From: Brevibacillus sp. DP1.3A
GTDB lineage: Bacteria > Bacillota > Bacilli > Brevibacillales > Brevibacillaceae
Direction of reading: 5' to 3'
Length of the DNA: 64,000 bases
Assembly (NCBI RefSeq): GCF_013284245.2
Contig: NZ_CP085876.1
Location: 6,432,501 to 6,496,500 of the forward strand
The notes under the pieces were generated by a model. The model was not told the origin of the DNA. It saw only the letters and a list, made by a program, of their open reading frames with translations, and made no database searches. Shown piece by piece: positions 8,757 to 17,400 of this stretch (positions within the stretch are counted from its first letter, which is position 1; each line of letters opens with the position of its first letter). Position numbers and translations under genes: made by a program.

Positions 8757-8797
8757 AACGCCAGCACGGAATACGACAAGTGCTGGCGTTCTTTTCG
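8757..8797. terminator. Intrinsic terminator
   Basis: AACGCCAGCAC (8757-8767) pairs with GTGCTGGCGTT (8780-8790) and is followed by CTTTTC. It ends the sigma-54 operon and lies between it and the convergent gene at 8813. Confidence 0.88.
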
Positions 8798-8812
8798 TTG
8801 GGAAAGATTCTT

Positions 8813-9466
8813 TTAGAACTGATTCGGGAACTGCTTAATGATGCCTGCTGTCAGTACATCAGCCATTGAGATAATGTGCTCCTCGCCTTTATCAAACGCA
8901 GCAATGTCTGCATCCCAGTCCTTTTTCAACCTCGCCTGAAGATTATCGGAGAGCAGCTTCAAATGCGTATACATCATCTCTTTTACATCTTTTTCGGGCC
9001 AATTAGGGTTCGCACTGCTTAAAAACTTGGCGATATCATCTGCATTCCGAAACCACTCCTTGTTGAGCTTTTCAAGAGTTGCCTGATCGCCCTTCTTAGC
9101 TGCGTCGATGATTTTGCCAGCGATCACAATATGCTCGGATAACAGCTCAGCCAGCTTTTTGCCTGCTTCCTCCCCATAATACGGTTTGATTGCATTTCCG
9201 ATATCCACCTGGTTTTTCAAAAGCCGTGCCAATACCTTTTCTTGATCTTCCAGCCCTGCTAATGCACTGATCAGATAGCCTCTTGTCCATATCATATGGT
9301 CGACCCAGAGCTTCCTCATATCCCCCTGCAACTTAACTTCTTTCGGCTTTATGCATTCCTGTTGCTGGCCGTTTCTTTGTGCTTCCTTGGCTACAACCAT
9401 CGCCGGTACACCAAACAAAGCTAGGCAAATCATCAACAGTGTTACTTTCCTGAGTATTGGAGTCAT
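8813..9466 (-). CDS. Secreted all-helical protein of unknown function
   Basis: 217 residues. An N-terminal signal peptide (basic start, hydrophobic core LLMICLALFGVPAMVVA, cleavage probably near VVAKEA) is followed by a mature part that is almost entirely charged and helical, with motifs such as LWVDHMIWTRGYLISALAGLED and EHIVIAGKIIDAAKKGD. The DHxxWTR region and paired helices look like a four-helix-bundle exported protein found in other bacilli under varying names; I do not trust any specific function. ATG at 9466 has AAGGAGAAGG upstream. Only one Cys is present in the mature part. Monocistronic by context. Confidence 0.75.
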   Translation of the reverse strand: MTPILRKVTLLMICLALFGVPAMVVAKEAQRNGQQQECIKPKEVKLQGDMRKLWVDHMIWTRGYLISALAGLEDQEKVLARLLKNQVDIGNAIKPYYGEEAGKKLAELLSEHIVIAGKIIDAAKKGDQATLEKLNKEWFRNADDIAKFLSSANPNWPEKDVKEMMYTHLKLLSDNLQARLKKDWDADIAAFDKGEEHIISMADVLTAGIIKQFPNQF

Positions 9467-9558
9467 TTAGTCCTTCTCCTTTTTTGGTATGTAGTGAATC
9501 CGCTGTTATTTTGAGCAAATTTGGCTTTTTCATGCGTTCAACATATCAGCCCTGCAAA

Positions 9559-9587
9559 TTGACACTTGTCCGAGGCATCCTTATAGT
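9559..9587 (+). promoter_or_regulatory. Sigma-A promoter of the marR-type gene
   Basis: TTGACA (9559-9564), 17-bp spacer, TATAGT (9582-9587). The -10 overlaps the operator at 9584-9603, which fits autorepression. Confidence 0.8.
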
Positions 9588-9603
9588 TGTCTTATCAACA
9601 GTT
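9584..9603. promoter_or_regulatory. Candidate MarR operator 1
   Basis: TAGTTGTCTTATCAACAGTT matches operator 2 at 10101-10120 in 17 of 20 positions and contains the inverted half-sites GTTG and CAAC. It overlaps the -10 of the regulator's own promoter. Confidence 0.7.
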
Positions 9604-9634
9604 GACTTGACTGCCTAACCTAGGAGGTTTCGCA

Positions 9635-10060
9635 ATGAAATTAGATGAGTATATCGGCGTCATCGTGAAACGTACAGATTTAAAACTGAACAACTATTAT
9701 CAAAAAGTATGCAATCCGTACAACATCACCATCGATCAGTGGATGATTTTTGTCGTGTTGTGGGAAGAAGAGGGTTTGACCCAGAACGAGTTGGCAGAAC
9801 GCACCTACAAGGATAAAACGAATATCGCGCGGATGCTCTTTCTCATGGAAGAAAGAGGGTTCATTCATCGCGTGACGGATAAAAAGGATCGGCGTTCGCT
9901 TCATGTCTATCTGACTGAAAAAGGGCGACTTTTAAAAGACGAGGTCCTTCCACCCTCCATTGAAGCGTACGAAAAAACCATTGCAGGATTGACCGAAGAA
10001 GAAGTGAACCAATTTCGAAGAACACTCAATATCATTTATGAGAACGTGAAAAACTTGTAA
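9635..10060 (+). CDS. MarR family transcriptional regulator
   Basis: 141 residues with the winged-helix layout of MarR repressors: N-terminal dimer helix, recognition region GLTQNELAERTYKDKTNIARMLFLMEERGFIHRV, and wing DKKDRRSLHVYLTEKG. ATG at 9635 is preceded by TAGGAGG. It lies upstream of an MFS gene whose separate promoter carries the same operator, so it probably represses both itself and the pump until a ligand binds. Ligand unknown. Confidence 0.92.
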   Translation: MKLDEYIGVIVKRTDLKLNNYYQKVCNPYNITIDQWMIFVVLWEEEGLTQNELAERTYKDKTNIARMLFLMEERGFIHRVTDKKDRRSLHVYLTEKGRLLKDEVLPPSIEAYEKTIAGLTEEEVNQFRRTLNIIYENVKNL

Positions 10061-10072
10061 AAACAAAACATA

Positions 10073-10100
10073 TTGCAGGATGTCATTTTTTGTATATAAT
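10073..10100 (+). promoter_or_regulatory. Sigma-A promoter of the MFS pump
   Basis: TTGCAG (10073-10078), 16-bp spacer, perfect TATAAT (10095-10100). The operator at 10101 begins directly after the -10 and covers the expected start point. Confidence 0.78.
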
Positions 10101-10120
10101 TAGTTGTTGTAGCAACAGTT
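10101..10120. promoter_or_regulatory. Candidate MarR operator 2
   Basis: TAGTTGTTGTAGCAACAGTT is the near-duplicate of the site at 9584-9603. A further CAAC half-site (ATAACAACTT) follows within 15 bp. Position over the transcription start supports repression by occlusion. Confidence 0.72.
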
Positions 10121-10166
10121 TTTATAACAACTTCCAAGGCGGAATATATACAAAAAAGGAGTGAAC

Positions 10167-11561
10167 ATGATGAGCACAGAAGGGATTTGGAGCACGCATT
10201 ACCGAGCGTTGACGATTGGTATTATTCTTGTGGTGACTGCTACAGCATTTGAAGGCTTGGCTGTCACGACAATCGCCCCCGGTCTTTCCCGAGAGCTACA
10301 GGGTGAGGATCTTTATGGATGGGTATTCAGTGCTTATTTGTTGGCTCAGTTGATTGGAACCGTGGTCACAGGTCAATTTGTCGACAGGAAAGGGCCTGCC
10401 CAGCCTTTCATTGTCACTATCGTGCTCTTTGCTGTTGGCATTGTAGTGGCTGCAATCGCGCCAGATATGCTTACTTTACTGCTTGGGCGAGTCATGCAAG
10501 GATTCGGAGCTGGTGCCTTGGTCAATTGCGTGTATACCATGATTACTTTGCGTTACCCCGATTCCCTTCGCCCTCAGATTCTTGCTGTCTTCTCTAGCGC
10601 TTATATTCTTCCTGGCCTGTTCGGACCGTATGTCGCCGGGATTATTGCTGAACAGATGTCGTGGAGATATGTCTTCTGGTTGATCCTTCCCTTTATCTTT
10701 CTGTCTGCACTCTTAACCACCCCCTCTTTCCGAGGCTTACAGCCGCCAAAAGCAAGCGCGGCAAACAATCGTAGTCTTCTTCTGCCTTTTTTCTTGGCCC
10801 TAGGGACTGGTGCCTTACTTTTTGGTATGGGCAAAATTCCTTCCATTTACGGTTTCCTGCTATCCGTCGCGGGTTTGCTCACCCTCAGTGTCCCATTATA
10901 TAAGCTGATGCCTAAAGGAACGCTCGTCGCACGCTCAGGCTTACCTGCTGTCATCGCGTCTCGGGGTCTTTTTGTCGCTGCCTATTACGGCACACAAACG
11001 TATCTCGTCCTTGGACTCACTTCGATTTTAGGATTAACCGCCGACAAAGCTGGTTTAGCTGTTGCCTCTGCAGCAATCAGTTGGTCGCTGGCAGCCAATG
11101 TACAAGCAAAGCTGGACAAAAGAGACCAAGGAGCCGGTCGAAAAAAACGAATTATCACAGGCCTCGTTATTATGCTCATCGGAGTCGCTGGCACAGTACC
11201 CCTGACATTGATTCAACAAGACCTTTTCGGTATCGTGGTCGCGATTTTTAGCCAGATCATTATGGGCTTCGGAATCGGTTTGGCTCACCCGACAAGTGGC
11301 GCTATGGCGTTTTCTCTTGCAAAACCTGGTGAAGAAGGAAAAGTATCTGCTGAAATATCTATCGCCGATACGTTCACACCAGCGATTGTCATTGGGGTAG
11401 GAGGAGCCATCGTGTCTGTGATGACTGCCTTTGAGTTTTCACTTTCTGTTGGTATTACCGTTTCCCTCCTCCTTCAGACGTTCATCGTTATACTGGGGCT
11501 GGCATCTGCTGCCCGACTGACAACACGTTCGGTACCTGTTCAAGAAAAAAGGACACCTTAA
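10167..11561 (+). CDS. MFS drug-efflux-type transporter, DHA2-like
   Basis: About 464 residues with many membrane helices. DLYGWVFSAYLLAQLIGTVVTGQFVDRKGPAQPF contains helix 2 and motif A (GQFVDRKG), and LLLGRVMQGFGAGALVNCVYTMI holds the helix 4 motif RxxQGxGa of drug/H+ antiporters. A GTG at 10161 is in frame but sits inside the ribosome site AAGGAG, so ATG at 10167 is preferred (ATG 10170 also possible). Paired with the MarR gene by a common operator. The 3' end of the coding sequence is part of the terminator stem. Confidence 0.88.
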   Translation: MMSTEGIWSTHYRALTIGIILVVTATAFEGLAVTTIAPGLSRELQGEDLYGWVFSAYLLAQLIGTVVTGQFVDRKGPAQPFIVTIVLFAVGIVVAAIAPDMLTLLLGRVMQGFGAGALVNCVYTMITLRYPDSLRPQILAVFSSAYILPGLFGPYVAGIIAEQMSWRYVFWLILPFIFLSALLTTPSFRGLQPPKASAANNRSLLLPFFLALGTGALLFGMGKIPSIYGFLLSVAGLLTLSVPLYKLMPKGTLVARSGLPAVIASRGLFVAAYYGTQTYLVLGLTSILGLTADKAGLAVASAAISWSLAANVQAKLDKRDQGAGRKKRIITGLVIMLIGVAGTVPLTLIQQDLFGIVVAIFSQIIMGFGIGLAHPTSGAMAFSLAKPGEEGKVSAEISIADTFTPAIVIGVGGAIVSVMTAFEFSLSVGITVSLLLQTFIVILGLASAARLTTRSVPVQEKRTP

Positions 11562-11576
11562 AAAAGTGTCCTTTTA
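11545..11576. terminator. Intrinsic terminator overlapping the MFS stop codon
   Basis: GGACAC (11551-11556) pairs with GTGTCC (11566-11571), extended by A and T tracts on both sides. The MFS stop TAA lies in the loop. It works in either direction between the convergent genes. Confidence 0.82.
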
Positions 11577-14249
11577 CCCAATAATCTTAGTCTTCTTCGC
11601 ATTCTCCATCGACTTTTCAATGATTCCGCTCAACGGACGCTTCAGCGCGAGCGCCACAAACAGGCTGATACCAATAAAGCCGAATAATACGAGTATATCC
11701 CGGATCGCCGTTTCCCAGAGGATGCCGCCCACCCCTTCACGTAACAGGCTGATTGCATACGTGAAAGGCATGTATGGGTTCAGCGCTTGGAAAAACGGTG
11801 AGGTCATACTGATCGGGAACGTACCGCCCGAGCTAGAGAATTGAAACACCATGAAGATAATCGCAATGCCTTTGCCCACGTTGCCGAAAACGGACACCAG
11901 CGTGTACGTAATCGTGACAAAAACCAGGCTGACCAGCATACCGAATAACACAAACGGAGCTTTATCCGCAACATAGGCCCCCAGGATGTAAATATCACCG
12001 AGCGTGACGAACAACGCCTGAAACAGCCCAATTGTCACAAACGTCCCCAAGCGGCCCAGGTACAGCTGATACGGCTTGTACACTCCGCCCGGATTTTCCG
12101 CATTCGGCTTCAACAGGGAAATCAACAAGGTCGCACCTACCCAGAGAGACAACACACCGTAAAATGGTGACATGGCCGAACCATAATTCGGTATCGGGTA
12201 GAGGCGGTTTTCCTTGATCTGCACGGGACTTGCGAGGAATTCGCTCTCTTTTTTAATGTCGCCGCGCAATAGCTTGGCAAGATCGGCGAAGTTGTTGTTC
12301 GCCTCGACTTCTCTCAGCTTGTCGGCGGCCTGCCCAATGGCACTCTCCAGCTTAGGCAGATCGTCGCGAACCAATGCAGCAACTCTGTGGACTCCTGCCT
12401 CCACCTCCGGGAGCTTGTAGCGCACAAAATCAGCCAGCTTGGTCAAATTCGCCTCCGCTTTAGGCAGATCGTTCTGGACGAATGCCGCTGCCTCGTCGAG
12501 CTTCTTCCCGATAGTAGGAAGATTCCCCTTCAAGAACGGAGCTGCTACGCGAATGGCATTTGCAAAAGCATCCGACTTACTTCTGAGCGTTTGGGCCAGC
12601 TGGTGGACCTGCGCCCGTATTTGCGGCATCTCCTGCTGGATTCGCTTCAATTCTGCCAATCCCAGTTCCAAGCCCGTCTTTGTCTCTTGAAGAATCGATT
12701 CGATATCCGGAAGTTTTTCTTGGGCCTTATGCAGTAGATCAGCAGATTCTCCTGTGATCACCTTCAGCCTTTCAATGCCCTCGGATATTTTCGGAACGAT
12801 TTCGCTATCGTAACGGGACAGGATGTCTCCCAATTCCGCGCTGGTGTTTTTCGAGAGCTGATTCAAGCTCTCCACCAAATCTTTCGCAGGCTGCTTGCCT
12901 TTTTCCAGCGCGCTTGCAATCGTGCCGAGAATCTCGATTTGCCGGTTCATTCTGTTCTCAATCGTGCGCAGCCTCTCTGCGAAATGACTCAATGGCTGTC
13001 CAGGAATATAACTGTTTACTTTCTCTACAAGCGATGCGGTATGCCCCAAAACATTCACGGCTCTAGATAACCTGTCTTTCACGGCATTTACCTCACTGGC
13101 AGTAGGCAGGCGATCCGGATTGATTTGCAACAGTCTGTCTGTAAGTTGTGTGAGCGCATCCGATGCTTGCTGGGCTAAGATGAGATTTTGCTTGATCAGT
13201 GGTGCAATCGTTTCAAAAGCACCGTCATGCTTCGTAAAAAAGTCATTGAGCTGATCTGCCACAGCCGCACCCTTATCAGTCAGATCAGCGATACGCGGCA
13301 ACGCATCTTGAGCAGCCGAAACGATCTCAATAGCCTGACTCGCTTTTTCTGTGGCCGTAGTCACTGCGTTTGCGACTTTATCAAAATTTTGATCGAGCTC
13401 TTCAATTCGTCCAACGGCTTGCTCAATCACTGGCAGCTTGTCTTCCATCGCGATAATGACCGACGCCGCCTCATTGATTTTCGGCCAGTTTTGCTGGATT
13501 TTGAGCACGGCCTGCCCTGCTTGATTGATTTCGGGGATTCTTTTTTCCACTTCCAGAATGATCTGCGCTTTCTCGTGAATCTCGGGAAGTTTCTTCTCAA
13601 TCTCCAACACCTTTTGCCCTGCGGCACGAATCTCAGGCAAGCTTTTTTCCAGTTGGAAAACGCCGCTCTCGATTTTGCGGATGGTCGGCAATTGCTCTTC
13701 AATTTTAATGCCGATCTCCGTAAGCTTCGTCAGCAAGGCTTCACTGACGCTTTCTGTAAAACTCTCGTTGATCTGCTTGGCAATCGCTGAAACACCTGAC
13801 GAGGTGATTTTGGGTGCGACGGCGTTCACTTTTTCATTGACCGTATAAATCACTTCAGGCTTGTTCAGGTTGCCATGGACAATTCCCGTGATTTTTGTGG
13901 AAAAATCAGCTGGAATAAGGATGCTGGCATAATAATCGCCCCTCTCCACGCCCCGTCTGGCCTCTTCTTTGTCCACAAAGGTCCACCCTAGTTTCTGGTT
14001 GTTATGCAAGCTCTTTACGAGCTCGTCTCCGATGTTGACCTTTTGATCGCCAACCGTGGCTCCCTGATCCTCGCTCGTCACCGCCACCTTGACACCTTGC
14101 GTATTGGCGTAAGGGTCCCATACTGATTTGATGTTGATCCAATCGTATAAACAAGGAAGGAGAATGATGGCGATGATCAGAAAAATCCCAGTCGGAACCT
14201 TGAAAATGTTAATCCAGTCCGTTTTGTAAATCTTCCATATAGACCGCAT
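11574..14249 (-). CDS. YhgE/Pip family membrane protein with two classes of coiled-coil repeats
   Basis: 891 residues. An N-terminal membrane helix (GIFLIIAIILLPCLYDWINI) precedes an extracellular part, and five to six helices at the C-terminus (from about residue 695) form an ABC-2-like membrane domain, the hallmark of YhgE/Pip proteins related to phage infection protein and EsaA-type secretion accessories. The long extracellular stalk contains a 17-residue repeat (registers LPEI, LPEI, IPEI, WPKI, LPVI) and later an 18-residue repeat (LPTI, LPKA, LPEV, LPKL). Regulation unclear; it is convergent with the MFS gene and has its own upstream region. A role in export or envelope remodelling is plausible but unproven. 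Confidence 0.88.
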   Translation of the reverse strand: MRSIWKIYKTDWINIFKVPTGIFLIIAIILLPCLYDWINIKSVWDPYANTQGVKVAVTSEDQGATVGDQKVNIGDELVKSLHNNQKLGWTFVDKEEARRGVERGDYYASILIPADFSTKITGIVHGNLNKPEVIYTVNEKVNAVAPKITSSGVSAIAKQINESFTESVSEALLTKLTEIGIKIEEQLPTIRKIESGVFQLEKSLPEIRAAGQKVLEIEKKLPEIHEKAQIILEVEKRIPEINQAGQAVLKIQQNWPKINEAASVIIAMEDKLPVIEQAVGRIEELDQNFDKVANAVTTATEKASQAIEIVSAAQDALPRIADLTDKGAAVADQLNDFFTKHDGAFETIAPLIKQNLILAQQASDALTQLTDRLLQINPDRLPTASEVNAVKDRLSRAVNVLGHTASLVEKVNSYIPGQPLSHFAERLRTIENRMNRQIEILGTIASALEKGKQPAKDLVESLNQLSKNTSAELGDILSRYDSEIVPKISEGIERLKVITGESADLLHKAQEKLPDIESILQETKTGLELGLAELKRIQQEMPQIRAQVHQLAQTLRSKSDAFANAIRVAAPFLKGNLPTIGKKLDEAAAFVQNDLPKAEANLTKLADFVRYKLPEVEAGVHRVAALVRDDLPKLESAIGQAADKLREVEANNNFADLAKLLRGDIKKESEFLASPVQIKENRLYPIPNYGSAMSPFYGVLSLWVGATLLISLLKPNAENPGGVYKPYQLYLGRLGTFVTIGLFQALFVTLGDIYILGAYVADKAPFVLFGMLVSLVFVTITYTLVSVFGNVGKGIAIIFMVFQFSSSGGTFPISMTSPFFQALNPYMPFTYAISLLREGVGGILWETAIRDILVLFGFIGISLFVALALKRPLSGIIEKSMENAKKTKIIG

Positions 14250-14375
14250 GTATGTACCACCTAGTAGGAAAGAATGGATGAATCTTTACACTCACATGAC
14301 AGTTTACCATGGAAGGAAATGATCGGGAATGAGTCTGCCACTAGTAGCATGAGCCGCTGCACGCTAAATTATGAT

Positions 14376-14405
14376 GAAAAAAGCCCAACCATCACTGGTC
14401 AGGCT
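14376..14405 (-). terminator. Intrinsic terminator of the metallophosphoesterase gene
   Basis: Read on the minus strand: AGCC-TG-ACCA-gtga-TGGT-TG-GGCT followed by six T. It lies 22 bp after the stop of the gene ending at 14427. Confidence 0.82.
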
Positions 14406-14426
14406 CTTCCTAGTAAATCGGTAAAA

Positions 14427-17400
14427 CTATTTTCTCACTTTCAACGTGTACTCGCTTGTATGACCATCGTTTTCGGCAACAATCGTCACGGTGGCTTTGT
14501 CCGGCGTATCCTCATGGACGGTTACCAGACCATCTTCGCTAATCTCAGCATATTCCGCTTCCACGACACTGTAAGTGGTTCCTGTGCTTTCCTTGGTCAT
14601 ATCGCGTCGGCTGCGATCCGTCATGGTAGCCGATACGCTCATTTGAACCGTACTACCAGGCTTTACTGTACTCTTTTTGGCGGACAGGTTGATACTCTTG
14701 ACCTCTGCAATCGTGAACGTCACTTTGGTCGATTTTTCTCCGTTGCTCACCTTGATGGTAACTTTTTTACCAGGTCGCGCATCCTCGGAAATCTCGATCA
14801 AGCCGTTTTCATCCACGGTGACGCTGCTGTTGTCAGATTCATAGACGGTTCCGCTCTCTCCGTCAGTCAAATCCTGCTCGGTACGGTTCGAGAACCATCC
14901 GGTCACCTCGAGCTGGAGACTCTCACCCGGCAACAGGGATGCCCTACTTGGTGTAACGTTCACTCTTTGCAGACCTGTATTTGCTACCATGTAGATGCCC
15001 GGCTCCTCGATTTCGAAGCTTGCGCGGTCACCCGTTTTGATGACATCGACTGTTTTGCCTTTGGAGGTCTTGAGGACGTTCCATACTCGCTTCGATTCAT
15101 CATAGTACTGAGCCGTCAAATATTTTTCCTTGTGCTCGTACGGCAGAATCATGCGGACAGTCCTGCTGTCAAAACTCTTCAATTCCTGGTTGTCTGCTTC
15201 TAGGCGAACTTCGTACATATCGCTGGCATTGCCCGATTTCGAAGGCTTTTTGATGTCGTCCGGCTTCGAGAGCTCGACGTGGATATCCGCACCGTCATGC
15301 TCTTTGAGAAGCTCGCTGGACAGCCATACACCTGCGTCTTCCTTGTTCACCAGGGCCACATTGATTTGCTTTTGTGCCAATGCATCTACGATATCACCAC
15401 TTAGTGTCATCGAAGATTTTTCTTCTTCCTTCGATTTTTTCGCTGCGCGCACTTCATGACGAGTGCCGCCCATGCGAATCTCGATTGTCTTCTCCAAGGC
15501 AAACAGCGGTGCTTGCTTGTCCAGCGCTGTCTCGATGGCCTCTACTGCTTGGGCAAAGCGTTCGATCTGAGCGACTACCTTCTCCGTATTTTCGCTATCG
15601 TCTGCTTCGATCGTGCTGACTTGTGTCAAAAGCTCCGCGATCGGTTCTTTCAGCTTTTTCACCCATTTTTCAGAGAGATCGTCTTTATCCAGTTTGGCAA
15701 TCGTCGTCTCTGCTACATGAGCCATGACTTTTACTGCTTGCTCCCATTGTTCTTGATCGTTTTTCTCGATCTCATCAACAACTGGCAAGAAAGCATCCTT
15801 CAACAGCGAGTAGGTCTGTTCTAACACTTGATCCTCATCGACGATATCCTCTTTCCACTTGGAAACCATCGCTGCCAAAACGGTATCCGTTGCATCGGAA
15901 ACCAAAGCAAGATGCGTAGAATCACTGAGCTTGTCGTCCTTGATCAGCTTGGACAATTGCTTGATCGCATTCTCTGCTTGCTTCTCTACTACATCCTCAT
16001 CTGTAGCGTTCTTAATTACCTCAGCAGCAGCGCGATTGGCTTGGCGCAACTGCTCATCTGGCGTGAGTACAGGCGGATCTACCGGTGGTGTGACTGGTGG
16101 TACTTCGGTAAATGCATCCTTCAGTGCTGCTTGAGCAAAGTCCTCAGACTCTGTGTCCTTTTGCTTGGAGAAAGCGAGAATTTTCGTCGCGCCATCCGGA
16201 ATTGCCGTTCCATTCGGGATCGCGTAGATGACCTTATCTCCTGTCTTGGCTACAGATGCGATCGCTGACTGACCGGACAGCTTGCCTTCGTCGTTCCCCC
16301 AGTAGAGTACATACTCGTCAATGTTCGCTTCATTTGCCGCAGGAGTGATCGTGACGTTCCCGCCAATCACACCCTTGTTCGTGTCCGCATCGGTAAAGGA
16401 TACCGCCTGTGGTGCTTGTGCCAGCGTCTCATCGACAATGGTAAAGGTAACTCTACCGAGTTCAATATTGTCGTTATCTGAGCGATATTCGGCTTCCCCG
16501 ACATAAATCGCATCGTATTTGCCCGGAGCGAGCTTCAAATCCTTGAATGAGACCGTTCCGTTTGGTTGCTTCACGCCGCTCGTTTTTTGTTGGGCGATTG
16601 CTTTTACATTTTTGCCCAACTTCGTACCTGTAGGGAAAATACCGATCCAGTCTTCTCTTACCGAGCTCGTGTAAGCCACCTCAATCGCATCTGACGACAG
16701 GTACTTCTCTTTCACCATCTGAACCGTAGGATTGCTCAGGGTCAAATCTGGATCGGAAGAAGGGTCTACCACTGGAATTTTCTCAGATAGATCGATTTCA
16801 TACTGTGCATTGGCGATCCACGTGTCGTTTTTAAAATCTCTGCCTTTTACCAGGACTTTGTCGCCGTAAACTTCCACGAAAAAGCCTTGGCTTCCGTCCT
16901 TGCCTGTGTTGGCGTCTGTCCACAAATAGGAGGTAGCGCCCGCATTAAACATCGTGGCGTATTTGGCGTTGTACATCGTATCCTTCGCACCCAACTCCCA
17001 GTGTGTATGTCCACTGAACAGGAAAGCTCCAGGATGCTTCGCCAGAATCGTTTTCATTTCCGTATCTTGTCTGACACCGTACCAGTAATTGCTTTTGAGA
17101 TAGCCATCATTGGCACCGGCTACTGTGTTCTTCAGCGGCTGGTGATGGAAAATGAACGTCGGCTTGCCCCCAGACTCAGCCAGCTTCTCGTCCAGCCATT
17201 TCAACTGCGTTTCCGATAAGTAGGAGTAGTCTTTCAGCCCTTTTTCCGTGCCAAGGAAAATGAACTGGTAGCCGTTAATCCACACATTGTAGTAGCTGGA
17301 CTTCATGTTGGTGTACTTGTGGAACAGCTCCGAAAACTGCGTCCAGTCCCCCCAGCGAACATCGTGGTTCCCTTGCACAAAATACGTTTCCGGGAGTTGG

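Noticed and set aside
13188..13790. Open reading frames on the plus strand within the YhgE-type gene
   Set aside because: They are shadows of the helical repeat coding region and lack start signals.
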